Origin: Amborella trichopoda | Lineage: Eukaryota; Streptophyta; Magnoliopsida; Amborellales; Amborellaceae | Direction: 5' to 3' | Assembly: GCF_000471905.2 (NCBI RefSeq) | Contig: NW_006499905.1 | Location: 2,209,720-2,273,719 of the forward strand | DNA: 64,000 bases | In this document: one piece after another, positions 11,650-23,408 of the stretch | Layout of the letters: every line of letters begins with the position of its first letter | Position numbering within the stretch: position 1 is the stretch's first letter | The notes under the pieces: generated by a model | Told to the model about the DNA's origin: nothing | What the model saw: the letters and a program-made list of their open reading frames with translations, nothing else | The model's database searches: none | Program-made: the position numbers and the translations under genes

Positions 11650-11868
11650 TCAAATGGGATCTCGTTCCGTAAATACATGGAATGTATTCCCGTTAAATAC
11701 GGATCTTGATCCCAATGTATCGGGATCTTGCTCCTTGTTCAAACGGGTTCTCGATCCGTAACTTCTACCCTCACCGAAACTCGCTCCCCGAGCTCCGAAG
11801 CTTCGGTCAGTCATCGATCCGAAGCTCCTGCACGCGAAACCGGAGCCGCTCCCGCTCCCGGTAACCAT
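11650..11868 (-). other. Arm-encoded ORF, right copy (72 codons), function unknown
   Basis: Counterpart of the left-arm ORF at 10955-11179. It begins MVTGSGSGSGF.. and ends FTERDPI, two codons shorter by an in-frame deletion in the Ser/Gly run. The frame survived several substitutions, which is suggestive but not proof of coding. Confidence 0.3.
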
Positions 11869-12782
11869 GGATCAAACACGCTTGTAGTATATAAGCTACA
11901 GACTATAGGGAGTGTTACATCCTGTCTACGATACGTTCCACTGGTAAAGATCTACTATGGAACACGGCATGTACAATATAATTCATTACAATTTTCTTGT
12001 TAGGAACATTGAGCGAAACTTCTTTGTAATTATGCCCTTAAATGGTCAAGGAAAATGGGTTTAGGTAGACAAGGGCCCAATCACAAAAATAGCATTTTTG
12101 AGGTTTTTTTTTTTATCAGGTTACTAAACGGTGGGATTCGAACTTGATACGAAGTGTTCAATTGTCAGCACCTTAATCAATCAAGCTCAAACTCGAGTCT
12201 GAAAAGAAAAAATCTGTCTTTTCGTTATTCCCACCTAAAACTTGGTGTAGGATTGGAAGAAAAACAAACTAAGGAAAGTCTACCCTTGTTTAGGGTGGGA
12301 GTAACGAAAACATGTGTGCAAATAGTCCTTGTTTAGAGAGCCAAAAAAAAAAATTGCTGTCATCATCATCATCAAACTTGTAGTCTTTCAAATTTACAAG
12401 ACTTCTTCTCCTTAAAAAAAAATAATAACAAAATAAAACATAAAAATAAAAAAAAATTTAAAAAAATGTATGTTTTTTAATTGAAAAACCATGCAGCTTG
12501 CTTAGATCTCAGATTTCCTTCTTTGTGATGGTATCTATTACTTAAACTAATGATGCCAAGTTAGAAAATAAGTAAATTTTTACGAAGTCTACGCGTATAC
12601 ATACCAAGTGGCTTGGCAAGTACAGCTGAAACATTTTTTTTCGGTTAAGTTGGTACTGAGCTTTCAGCATGCAGATAAGAAAAAGAAACCAAGACAATTC
12701 CTTTTTCTTTTTAAGACTTTTCTTGAACTTTTACTGAATCTTCTTGTACCTTCAAGCTTGAATAACGTACACTCTTAGTTTT

Positions 12783-13809
12783 TATAATTGAACTGGGGTG
12801 TTTCTATAATTGATCCAGAGATTGGTTCGAAGTTGAACCATGTCACTCATATTTTCTTGTGAGTGATCGGCTCCGAAATCAGTCGCATGTTTTCTCTCTC
12901 TCTCTTAAGAAAGTTTATCTCTTTCATGTTTGATCTCTCTCCCACATTGTGAAAGAATTTAAAGGTTTAGGTAATGAAATTCTTCTCTCTTATTTCTCAA
13001 ATATAGATTTATGGCTAAGGGTTTTAGGGTTTAACAAAAAGATAATCAATCTCTCTCAAACTAAGTTGCTAAGAGAATTCACCTAGGGTTTGAGTTTATG
13101 ATCAAAGGGGTTCATGTTCCATTGGTGTAGCTTGGCCGAAATTTACTTTCTCGGTTTAAGATTGAAGTTAGACCATTGATTCCACGTCATCGGATGGTGG
13201 TGACTCGGTGTGGGGTGTAATAAGCCCAGTTGAAGTAATCTCCGGCACTATTCTTTTTGTTTTTTGCAATTTTATCTTTTATTTTCAAGCATAGTGTATA
13301 GTTGTTTCAATGACATCAAGTTGCTAAGATCTTAGTTTTATTGTTATGTTGATTTTATTTTGAAATTTATCTTATTATAATAAAGACCGCATGTAAGTAA
13401 TCTTTTGCCAAAAAAAAATGGTGAAGAACAAAAAAAAGAAAAAAACGTATTCCCCGGTAAATGATTACATAGGTTTTTCTTTCACAAACGGCTCAAAACT
13501 TCCAATTCTAAACATGCAAGTTTATGAATAAATTGGTACAAAACTTGAAGCTCAGAGCACATTTATCGCATTTATCGATAAATAAAAAATACATCAAGAT
13601 GTTTTGGAAAATTTGAAAAAAAAAAAAAAAACAAAAAAGAAAGGAAAAAAAGAGTAGAATATGAAAAAAAAAAAAAAAAAAAATACCTAAAGTATCTCAA
13701 AAAATTAAAAAATATTTATAACTTCCTTTTAGAGAATCTACAACTCATCTCAACTGTCCAATTAGAATCATTTTAAATGGATTATGAATAATACATGTAA
13801 TTTATAAAT
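12783..13809. other. Non-coding stretch
   Basis: No gene seen. CT-rich patches near 12890-12960, A-rich runs near 13410-13440 and 13615-13685. No transposon ends recognised. Confidence 0.4.
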
Positions 13810-14227
13810 GGACCATGTTTCTATAAGGCCTAGGCTTTATGAAAACAAAATAAAGTCTCACCTCAAATCCTCGTCCGAAAAGTACTTTCAGCAACAAAAA
13901 TCCCTATGATGGTTCTAAAATCAATTTCTAATACCGACAATAAAATTTGAAACTAAAAAAAAATGAAACAGATCTTGCGGATATGTGAACACTCACTTTT
14001 AATGCAAAATGGATAGCCTCAATAATTTGTTACAAAATACATTATTTTAAGAACTTGAAATCCTAAATTTTTTTCACAACTAGAATGTTCAAGTCAAGAA
14101 GATAGATGTAAAGGTATCAAGAAGATAGATGTAAAGGTTATTCAATGCTTGACTTGTAGTTTTCAATGAGTTATGAGGTGAAGATTTACTAATTTTGATA
14201 GGGCTGCAGCCCTATAACCCATTCGCC
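13810..14227. mobile_element. MITE family B copy with perfect 9-bp TSD
   Basis: 418 bp, starting GGACCATGTTTCTATAAGG and ending CCCTATAACCCATTCGCC, flanked by TTTATAAAT at 13801-13809 and 14228-14236. Left mini-palindrome TAAGGCCTAGGCTTTA; right mini-palindrome ATAGGGCTGCAGCCCTAT is perfect over 18 bases. A small internal duplication, TCAAGAAGATAGATGTAAAGG, occurs twice near 14093-14140. Confidence 0.9.
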
Positions 14228-14345
14228 TTTATAAATAGTGCACTGCAAGTACCGTTATTGACAGAATTCCTCCAGTAATAATGAGGAAACAATACCAAGT
14301 GTTTAACGAAAAATAAAATTATGAGGCACGTTAATGAATCACTAA

Positions 14346-14741
14346 AGAAAACAGTTTATATAAGGTTGCAACTTTAAAATGTAGAATTACAAATACACCT
14401 CAAAAATCTATTGGAAATGTTGTTTTAATATTAAAAAGCTCTCTAATTGTTCATCTAGACATTGAGATGTATGAAAATGACAAAAAAACGTTTTTGAGTC
14501 CCAGAAATAGTGCATCATACAACATATTATCTAGACCGTCTATTTTCAAGATCTTCATATGTTTGTATAGATCTACTTGATTTTAACCATTTTTGGAGTT
14601 TAAAATTTTCTAATTGGATATGAAAATAAATTCTAAGATAATCCTAAGAATTTTTTATAACAAAATTACATGTTATGATAAAATTTGGAGGTGCGTCTTA
14701 ATTGGATTATTTAAGGTTGCAGCCTTATAGAAACCAAACCC
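14346..14741. mobile_element. MITE family A copy
   Basis: About 396 bp, left end GAAAACAGTTTATATAAGG, right end TTATAGAAACCAAACCC. It is collinear with the 8994-9394 copy through its whole length. I could not match a target duplication, so the exact ends are approximate. Confidence 0.8.
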
Positions 14742-16564
14742 TTATATTAATAACTTTTCTTGAGAGCTTATAGCGTACTCCTCCGGTAGCACACTGTTCA
14801 CTTGCTCCTTTGGGGTAGAAGACCTATTTAGGAGCATTTTATTGATTTAAAATTTAGAAATCCACATTAGAGCCACAATACAAGGATTTTCTAAAGAAAA
14901 TAATAAAATTTGAGCTTTTAGGTACTTGGATCTTACCATCCTAAAATAGGACAGTCTTTGTACAACCTTAGGACGTCATTTTTAGAAGTTTTTTAGTTTT
15001 TTAAATTTTTAAAGATTAGTCGCTAGGTCACTGAGGCCCTAAAGAGTACTCCTAAATGGGGTTTTTACGCAAGGAAGTGTGTACCTGTGGGACCTTATAA
15101 TATTTTGACTTTATGGGGTTAGGCATGGAGGAAATGCTTTCTCTCTTCCCCTCAATCCTCAAAAAATGATCAGATGCATCCAATCACCCAATATGTATAC
15201 CTCTCAAATAAATAAATACATCAAAAATTAAAAATTTTAAAAAAAGAAAAATTCCACCCAATGTACCTTGAACTAACATGCCGACATGGGAATCTTCCTT
15301 CTATTTTTCTTCTTTTTTTTTTTTGGGCAAATTTTTGTGGGGAATCATTCTTCTATTAAGAAAGGCCACCACAAGGCAGTATTTGTGCAGCCTACCTCAG
15401 ATAACACGCAAATGGTTTTGGCCCCACCATTCTATTTCTTAGAGAAGATAAGCTAAATACCTAAGGAACCATTTGTACAAACTAGATAACTCCAACCAAG
15501 GAAGTGAATCACTTGTGAATGGGGGAAAGCGAGGTTTTTTTTTTCACACATATAGCTATGTTAAAGGCTATACTTTCAGTGAGGTTATAACTCTTTATAT
15601 CTTTTCGGATTACTTTCAACCACGTCCTTTTGAGGCTACCTCTTGCCTTTTTTTAGCGTTCCACTTGAACTAACTTTTATCTCCTAACATGTGTTGTACT
15701 AGGTCTGCACGACACATAGCCGATCCACTTAAGTCTACTCTCTCTCATCTTATCGCCTATTAATACCAAATAAAATATATATTATATATAATAAATAAAT
15801 TTTAAATAAAATTTTTTCATATTTATATAGGGCGAGCTTGACTTTTTGGGTACATGCTAGTTCTCAGCTGCTCTCAAAACTTAATTCACGAGCCCTAGCC
15901 TACGATGCACTGTTTCAACTGGAGTTGGGCTAAGTCTGGCCCACCCAAAAACGGCCAATTAAGAAACTCATTTTACCCAAGGGAGCAAATAGATAGTATG
16001 CTCCTGCGTGAGCAGAGAACCATTTGACTACAGGCTATCTCAACAGCTTTTTTGTGCCACATTAATGAGCTTCGTCGTAGTCCAATCTCCACCGTTGGAT
16101 GGGATATCAAGGCTCTGCTGCCATTCATAATTTTGTACGTAAGAGTTGCCAGGAGAAGGCAATCCGTTTGCATGTTTATCAAGTGTATGCGTGTCAAATC
16201 TCTTATGGACACCCCGTAGCTTTCTTGAATTTCGAATGTTTGGATGACCTATATCTTATAACAGAGTTTTATTTTTTATTTTATTTTTATACAAATCATA
16301 TTGACACAAAAATTGGGGCGTTTATAAATTATATCAAGGCATGTCCAAATAAAATACTAAAAAAAAAGATATTAGTGAAAAAGGACCTAATTATCCCCCC
16401 CCCTTTTCAGGGGTAGTTTGGTTATTTTTTAGGCCTCAAATTATTTTTTGAATGGATGTGCCATACTGAAATTAGGCAACCCAAAATTCGATGTTAATTC
16501 GACTCAGAAAAATTTAAAGGTAAGAAACCATTGTGCAACATGTGACATTGAATTGCCAAGTTCC
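14742..16564. other. Non-coding stretch
   Basis: No gene seen. A GGGAGC..TGCTCC motif lies at 15981-16014 (see findings). A C-run is at about 16397-16404. Short open frames near 15973-16416 overlap on both strands and are not supported. Confidence 0.4.
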
Positions 16565-16735
16565 GAGAGACAAGGGTTGGGGTCGCAGTGGTAGCACCCC
16601 ACAACCTAGTCACTATGTTGTGGTTTTCATTTCCACCACTAAAATCACCCCATTAATACATTCAAAAAGCTAACTCCTAATCTACTTGAAAAAAAAACGG
16701 GTAGGGGCATGTTTTTCCCACTGAGTTAAAAATAA
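16565..16735 (+). repeat. Dispersed repeat, copy 1 (partner at 18345-18490)
   Basis: Both copies run GGGTTGGGGTCGCAGTGGTAG / GGATTGGGTCATGGTGGTAG, then CCCCA..CCTAGT, a TATGTTGTGGTTTTC-like block, a CATTCAAAAAGC block and a CTCCTAATCTAC..GTTTTTCCCA ending. The GTGGTAG near the start resembles a tRNA A box, so a SINE is possible, but no B box or poly-A tail was confirmed. Confidence 0.5.
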
Positions 16736-16749
16736 AAATCACCTAGTTT

Positions 16750-16975
16750 CGATCCCAGCCGTTTGGCATTGCTACAGTAGACACGAGTGTTGATCCCAGC
16801 CATTTGGCATTTGCTACGGTAGACACGAGCCGACATTCCTAATATTGTTTGTGTGTGTGTGTGTCTCGGCATTCGTAATATCGTTCTATAGTAGACACGA
16901 GCCGACATTCCTAATATTGTTTGTGTGTGTGTGTGTGTCTCGGCGTTCGTAATATTGTTTGTGTTGTGTGTGTGT
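16750..16975. repeat. Tandem array with interspersed GT microsatellites
   Basis: Units contain GTAGACACGAG, CCGACATTCCTAATATTG, TTTGTGTGTGTGTGTG and CTCGGCATTCGTAATAT. Two near-complete units of about 75-80 bp plus partial units are visible. The array truncates the left end of a family A MITE that continues at about 16976. Confidence 0.75.
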
Positions 16976-17294
16976 GTGCTGCTTTGATATTCAAAGACCC
17001 TCCAATTAATCATCTCAACTTCTAGATGTATGGATATAGAAAAAGAAGGACATCGTTTTAAAAGTAGTTCATCATGTAACAAATTATCTTAACCCTCCAT
17101 TTTCAAGATTTTAAAGTGTTTACATATGAACTGGATCCACACTATTTTGGAGCTTTAAATCTCAAAATTGGGGCTAAAAACAAACTTTCAAGCTATTGTA
17201 AGTGTTTCTAGCACTAGAACTACATCTTCCAGTAGGTTTCAAAAGTATGCCTTACTTTGATTGTTTAAGGTGGCCGTCTTATGTAAACCGCACC
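16976..17294. mobile_element. MITE family A copy, left end truncated
   Basis: The element begins inside the family (ATATTCAAAGACCCTCCAAT) and ends TTATGTAAACCGCACCCC. The left terminus is missing, replaced by the GT-rich tandem array. Confidence 0.7.
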
Positions 17295-17299
17295 CCTAA

Positions 17300-17510
17300 T
17301 CAAGCATATCTATAAACACTAGAAAATATTGAAAATGGATGGTCTAGATAATGCACTACACAACATGCATTATTTTTAAGACTTCTAGCCCCTGTTTTTC
17401 GTATCTACTGTTTCAAGGTCAAGATGATTAATTCGAGAGTTTTCTAACATCAAAACAACCATTTCTACTGGGTTTTTTGAGCTGTGACTCAGTTCTATAG
17501 TATAAATTGG
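17300..17510. mobile_element. MITE family A fragment, opposite orientation
   Basis: Runs from ATCTATAAACACTAGAAAAT through ATGGTCTAGATAATGCA and CAAGGTCAAGATGATTAATT to GACTCAGTTCTATAGTATAA. This is the reverse-complement order of the preceding copy, so the two are tail to tail. It lacks about half the family length. Confidence 0.6.
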
Positions 17511-18344
17511 ACATCGTATTTAAGCTTTTTCCCATATATATTGCATTGTATATACATAGAGATTTTCTTATTATCTGCCCATGTGATAAACTTTAAAGTT
17601 CTTCCCAGTTGTCTTTAAAAACTCATACTCAAGGGCTGATTCTTTTAATGCCAAAGGCCAATTACTCACGAAATTAGGCATTCAACTAGGAAGAACTATA
17701 ATTGAGTTTTTCAAACTTTTCATGGGAAGAATTTAGATAAATAATTGTAATGGGATTTCAGACCAGCATGTTTCTATGTCACACAACAAAATTCCCATAT
17801 TTAAAAACATCATTTATATTTCTACTAAAAGAGTTAAGTTTAGTCCAACGAGTTTTTCCACTATAGATGATTTCTTATTCAGAACTCGTCGTAATGGTGG
17901 TTTTCAAATACATCAATGGGAATAGAAACCCAGACTGGTAGCTAAGGCTTAGGTGGTGCTACCACCACGAACTCAAACCCATTTACGGAACTCATCATAA
18001 TGCATTTTTGCAAACCTTGCAATAGAGAAACACAGACACATGCGCAAACCCAAATCCAAAACAAGGGCTAAACTGCATCCTAGTCCAATATTTTGGGCAC
18101 TTAGTACAAATTATTGTGCCTGCATGGACAATTATTCATTGATAACAAATATTCAATCTTGAGCACTACGGGTAGATAATAGTCCTCATATTGTGCTCCT
18201 TATTTATGTGACCGAAAAAAATTTCCAAGAATATACCATTTCCCCAATGAATGGCCCTTGGCCTAAGTGGTCATGGTAGTGGATCTACAGCATGATGTGA
18301 AGAATCATATTCTTATCCCATTAACATGTTAAAAAATAGGAAAG
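17511..18344. other. Non-coding stretch
   Basis: No gene seen. A GTGGTAGCACCACC-type word (17952-17970) recalls the dispersed repeat at 16565 and 18345. Confidence 0.4.
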
Positions 18345-18490
18345 GGATTGGGTCATGGTGGTAGAACCCCATACCTAGTTATCATATTATGGTTTCCAAT
18401 CCTGTTGACACTACAAACGGACACCTTCAAAAAAGCATACCCCTAATCTAAAAAACGTGTAAGAGTATGTCTTTCCCAATTAATTACTAA
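18345..18490 (+). repeat. Dispersed repeat, copy 2 (partner at 16565-16735)
   Basis: Same block order as the 16565 copy, with about one base in five changed. See that entry for the shared landmarks. Confidence 0.5.
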
Positions 18491-18976
18491 AAAAAAAAAA
18501 AAAACAATGCTAAAAAATAACTGAATTACTCAAAAAAAAAAAAACATATTAAAAAGTAACAATAAAAATAACCCTAACTGAAAAGTGAATTGCACTACTT
18601 TAGTACTCTTGATATGTACATTTGATATGTGAGAGGTAGGTCAGGTAACCTACCTTATCTTTTGTTGTCCAAAACTACCAAGTTGCTGATATGATGACCA
18701 TAAAAACATGCATGTGATATGTACGGCCACTCAGTATTTTTAGCACTAAAAGTCCATATGTTCCATAGTACCAATCATTTTTTTAGTGAGGGAAGTCTGA
18801 ATTCTTATAGGAAAATGTTTTTACCTATGTTTTGGTCTGTTATCATTCTCTACTAAGTCCTTGACTGTAACTTTGGTTTGATGATTAATACTTCTTTTGC
18901 CCCTTATTTTTAATGCTTGTTTTGCCCCTTATTTTATTTTCTTTTATCATTATTTAGTCATTACTTGTATTTCGAT

Positions 18977-19360
18977 TATGGAAAATGTTTATATAATGGT
19001 AGGTCCTAAACAATCAAATTATGGTGCACCTCAAAAATTAACTACAAGAGATTGTTTGGATGCCTGAATATCTTCAAATTGATTATCTCAACCTCAAGAT
19101 GTAGGAATGTGAAAAAAATGAATTTCAAGTATTGGAAATAGTGCATCTTGTAATGCATTTTCTAGACCGTTAATTTTCAAGATTTTCAAGTGTTCATGTA
19201 TCTACTCGATCCACACTATTTTTGAAACTTTAAATTTTATAGTTAGATATGAAAATAAACATTCAGGCCATCATAAAGATTTTGATACTATTTAAGGTTC
19301 CGCCTTACTTTGATTGTTTAGGTCCTCAACCTTATAAATTATTTATACACCAAAAGATCA
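18977..19360. mobile_element. MITE family A copy
   Basis: Left end GGAAAATGTTTATATAATGG. Internal blocks are conserved (AACCTCAAGATGTAGGAATG; CATCTTGTAATGCATTTTC). Right end TTAGGTCCTCAACCTTATAAA, with a degenerate terminus. No target duplication recognised. Confidence 0.75.
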
Positions 19361-20004
19361 TATTGTCCTACTGGTTGTCCTTTCTTGCCTAAACATCCTG
19401 TCTAGGAGTATTTTTAGGAACCCAAATTTTTAAGAATTGCAACCTGCTCAATCTAGCGACCAAAAGGCATTTTGCTTCAAATAAATGATGTCTCGATATT
19501 GAACAGAGATGACTCGATTTTTGGATGGGTGAGATCTAAATGTTCTGATATTTTTCTATTTTAGAAATATTTATCTCATGATTCTAAAGTGGATCTCAAA
19601 TCTTAAGATCAAAAAAATACCGCAATGTAAGCCTTTAACCTGGGGGAATCAGGGTACAATGTTCTCCCCAGGAGCCAATATATATGCTGATTTTATTTTA
19701 TTTTATTTTCTGCCCTACCTTTTGGTTTTATCCCTGTAAGTTTTCATTCAAAATAATTTTAGTTCATATTTCCTATTTTTCCTTAAACTGATTTTTTTTT
19801 TGTATCCCTAGACACTCCCCACAACTTTCCCTTGAATTCCTTCTTGATCTGATAGCATCTTTATATCTATATTAATGTCATTTAGAAACCTATTAATTGC
19901 TTAATTTAGAGTAAAATCTTCATTATAGACTATCTTCTATAAATAGGTTTCATATTTCATGTAGGGCGCCATGCGTTTATCGTAATAATGAATGTGATTG
20001 TATA
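19361..20004. other. Non-coding stretch
   Basis: No gene or transposon end recognised. An ATTTTATTTTATTTTATTTT low-complexity run lies near 19690-19712. Confidence 0.4.
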
Positions 20005-20190
20005 CAATAAGACCATTATTTTTGGTACAAAGAGGTCACAATTGCTTATAACCATCCGATTTGAAATTTTATAGCTGGATGTGTCATAAAGTTCAAAAAC
20101 ATTTCTTTAAACTTTAAGCTTGGTTAATGAAATAAAGACAACCATCCATTTTCACATCCAATTGTCATTTGAAGACTTGTTCTCAAATAC
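20005..20190. mobile_element. MITE family C copy, right end incomplete
   Basis: Left end ACAATAAGACCATTATTTTT, then GGTACAAAGAGGTCACAATT and TTATAACCATCCGATTTGAAA. The right half reaches CATCCAATTGTCATTTG but the terminal block is missing. Confidence 0.55.
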
Positions 20191-21090
20191 CTCTAATTAG
20201 ACAATTTGTTATTTTCAATGTATAGCAGAATATTGCAAAGAAAGTTATCCCAAATTTCAAAAATAGAAAACAAGAATGTGCCTAAAAAAGCTAATTCAAA
20301 ATGCCTAGATACAGTGTATATTATTATTCAACTGGCAGTAAGTAAATACCTATTTTTTCTTTTTTTTTTCTTTTTTTTTATAGGCGCCTTGATCACATAG
20401 GGTCATCCACACAACCCTTCCCCATGGAATTCTACTGCTAAAAATGGTACAATCCATTTTTAGTAGATCCTCATTTTTCATTGACTTGAGAGTCAATCCC
20501 AATCCTTCAGTAATTATTATGCAGTCAAAAAATGTGAAACCCCAGTTATCACACCCTTAGTTTTCCCAATCTCATGGTTCTTGTTGATGCCCATCCATTG
20601 CAGCAAGCAACATACCTTATCCTTATTGAGGAAAGACTGGAACCATCCCATCAAATGGGGCACTTCAGTAAATGAGTGAAGATTACCTCATTGTTTACTT
20701 AAGCTAGAGCTACTTAGGATTATCATTAATCAAAGGGATGATCTTTTATGTGTATTCTATGTATAAGATTTATTTAAAATGGCAGCTTAATCTTTCCATG
20801 GGTGAAAGGAACCAAGCTTACAACTTATCACAACTTCCTGTGATTATGATGCTTGCTTGTTAAAGAGTTGTATTCATAGTCTTTGTGAGAAACTTGTACA
20901 TAAAGCATGGCCATGTACTCAAGTGGTAAGGCATGTGAAGTGAGTGCATTTGCTTTTGTGGATTTGCCCAGCAATATTTGTGTGGATCTTCCCTCTTAGG
21001 AGGTGTGAAACTAGTTTCAAAACTAAATAATTTCCAAGAAAGATAATTGGTTTATATTACAGTTAAAAAAAGGTTTATTCTTTTAGATAA
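20191..21090. other. Non-coding stretch
   Basis: No gene seen. Poly-T/C run at about 20355-20380. The 64-codon frame at 20206-20400 ends in that run and is not supported. Confidence 0.4.
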
Positions 21091-21463
21091 GGAAGAAGTT
21101 TATATAAGGTTGTCACCTTAAAATGTAGAATTAAGGTGTGCCAACAAAAAGGTTGTTTGATGTTGGAAAGACATCTAATCGATCATCTCCATATCAAGAT
21201 GTATACATATGGAGAAAAAATTAGATTTCAAGTCCTAAAACTAATATATCTTACAACACATTGTCTGCACAATCCATTTTCAAGATTTTACGCATTTATA
21301 GATTTGCTTGATTTGAACCATTTGTAGAGCTTAAAATTAGTGACAAAAATAGATTCTCGTACCATCTTAAGAATTTTCAATACCAAAATTACATCTAATG
21401 ACAAAGTTTGGAGGCGCACCTTAATTTGATTATCTAAAGTTGCAACCTTATGAAAACCACACC
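21091..21463. mobile_element. MITE family A copy with near-perfect 9-bp TSD
   Basis: 373 bp, left end GGAAGAAGTTTATATAAGG, right end TTATGAAAACCACACC. Flanks TTTAGATAA (21082-21090) and TTTAGGTAA (21464-21472) match at 8 of 9 bases. Left mini-palindrome AAGGT-TGTC-ACCTT. Confidence 0.85.
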
Positions 21464-22395
21464 TTTAGGTAATATTTAGATCAAGAGCATTTAACTTTAA
21501 TACAATTAGGCCACCGTCATTTTTGATATTACATATGATGTCATGTAGCCAAGTTGTGCCACTTGCTGGGCTCCAAGTCCAAAATAATATTTCTTGAACT
21601 TTGTGATGTATTCTTAGCAATTAGATTTTTATATTGGATGGCTAGAGTGATTGTGACCCTTTTAGGTTTTTAAATTTTAACTTGAGAATAGTGATATGAA
21701 GCTCTAAATATCATAGTATGATACCTACTACTCTATTATGATTGTGACTTTCTTGTGACAAATATATACAGATATATGATCTATTTTTTATAGTTAGTTT
21801 ATGTAGACGCTCCCCTTAAAATTCTGGTTAATGGAATTCCTAAAGCCTTCATGCCAAGGATCGGCGCAGAATGAACGTAAACAATTTAGCATTAAAATTC
21901 AAGGTAAATATTATCTCTCACCAAGTTTTACTCAGGTCTTTTTTATTGGCTGGGATTTTCTATAAGTTTTTGGCTAGGGGAGTATCTTGGGTCTCATGCT
22001 TGATATATTATCTGGTTTTCTCACTGTGGTTCGATTATGCATGCCCAAAAATAACAAGATCTCATAAGTCCGCATCTCACAATTGGCATATCTTTTTATT
22101 TCTTTTACAAAATTGTCATAGTAAACTTGAGGTCCTCACTTTTATGTTCTTTATAAAGAGTGGAAAGTATTTAATAAGATTATTTATCTTTGATATAAAG
22201 AAGTCACAATCAGCATTTTTTCAAATGTAAAATTAAGCAGTTGGAGGTGTGCCGTTAACCAACCTCTTCAAAAAGAATTTTGAAAACTTTTCAATATACC
22301 CAAGATGTTGGATTTCACGTACAATGGCTAGGGATTTTTAACTTTCTTGTACAAAAGTTAACAGTCTTATATTATACAATTTCTAGAAGGGATTG
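21464..22395. other. Non-coding stretch
   Basis: No gene recognised. About 21595-21665 resembles the right half of family C. A 119-codon plus-strand frame (21871-22230) has no family signature and is not called. Confidence 0.4.
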
Positions 22396-22642
22396 TACAT
22401 TATAAGACCATTTATCTTTATTATAAGGAGGTCACAAATGCTATCAAACTTGATAGCATTTATTATTATTACTAGCCATTAGATATCAAACTTGATATCT
22501 TAAGTTGTGGCACAAAATTTCATAATTTTGTTTGAACTTTGAATCTAGTCAATGACACACTTACAACCATCCAATTTGAAATATGATGAACACAAGTGAC
22601 TATGACCTTCTTGTATTAAATGTAAATGGTCTTTTTTGTGTA
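22396..22642. mobile_element. MITE family C copy
   Basis: Left end GTACATTATAAGACCATTTA, right end TAAATGGTCTTTTTTGTGTAC. Inner arms AAGGAGGTCACAAATGCTA and GTGACTATGACCTTCTTGTA. About 245 bp, slightly longer than other copies because of an internal direct duplication around ATCAAACTTGATA. Confidence 0.6.
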
Positions 22643-22894
22643 CTTTTCCATACTAAAATTGATAACGCTCTTTTCACTGGAATGTAAGGTTTTTTCATTG
22701 TTAGAAAATTCGGGGTCAAAATGTGCCATATTCCAAATTCTATTTGTCTATATATTGCAAGGGCAAGTCTAGAGACCGTTTGTTCTTGAATGCCTTAAAT
22801 CAGGAACTTAGTCCAAACCGGTTTTTTCCATGAATGTGGTCGTTTCCCTCACGACAAAGAAACTTATTCCCCCTCATCTTACTAGCCAACCTTA

Positions 22895-23408
22895 AACCCC
22901 GTTTGTGCTCATAATTTGCCGAAGTTTGGTACCACTCTTATAGGCCATACCAAAATCGTGCTTTACACCTAGATGTCCAATCTAAATAATTTAAAAAAAG
23001 CTAGGTCGACACAAAATCATCCGGTTTGATTTGGGAATCGTTCACCCCATGCCAATTATGTCAAAGTTATAGGAAACTATCTAGAAGAGAACCAGCGTTT
23101 TGCTATAGTAAAACGGCATTGTACTATAGTAAAAAAGCGGTTTTTCTACAGTAAAAATGCCAATTCACTTATCTGGATAAGTTTTTGGTCCGTTCACTAT
23201 TTTTCCTGCACAGTAAAACAACGATTTGGAATGCCGATTTACCAATTCAAACCGGTTTTTGTGTTGCCCGATCCACATTACCAATCCGATTGTTTAACTC
23301 AATGGTCCAATCAATTGTTGGCATTAACGCATTTTGTATAGGACCGGCTAGCTCTGTGTTGGAGCATTTTGTGATGTTTTCTAAATAAAAGGGGTTCCCA
23401 AACAGTCC
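22895..23408. mobile_element. Candidate Tourist-like (PIF/Harbinger) MITE
   Basis: Ends AACCCCGTTTGTGCTC and GGTTCCCAAACAGTCC are roughly inverted. TTA lies at both outer edges (22892-22894 and 23409-23411), as PIF/Harbinger insertion would leave. The interior has a 23095-23160 patch repeating CTATAGTAAAA-type words. TIR similarity is modest; a nested, larger element with CCGTTTGTTC/ATCCAAACAGG ends (about 22777-23518) is an alternative reading. Confidence 0.4.

Larger units (their letters stand above)
10083..12782. mobile_element. 2.7-kb near-palindromic foldback-type element
   Basis: The left arm (10083-11288) is repeated in reverse complement as the right arm (11541-12782). Matching landmarks include terminal AAAACTAAGAGTG, AAGCCACTTGGTATGTATAC, GGCATCATTAGTTTAAGTAA, ACTCCCACCCTAAACAAGGG, GTTCGAATCCCAC (left) and CATGGTTACYGGGAGCG. 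Arms are about 1.2 kb, differ by scattered substitutions and small indels, and enclose a spacer of about 250 bp. The inner third is built from GATCCC/GGGATC-rich sub-repeats. I found no target duplication at the ends. It could be a foldback transposon, a long-TIR non-autonomous Mutator-type element, or an inverted duplication. No transposase frame is visible. Confidence 0.85.

Noticed and set aside
20905-20985. Possible SINE head (CTCAAGTGGTAAGGC)
   Set aside because: Resembles an A box but no B box follows at the right distance and there is no tail or duplication.
21871-22230. Plus-strand 119-codon frame
   Set aside because: No family signature, AT-rich chance composition, beside MITE sequence.
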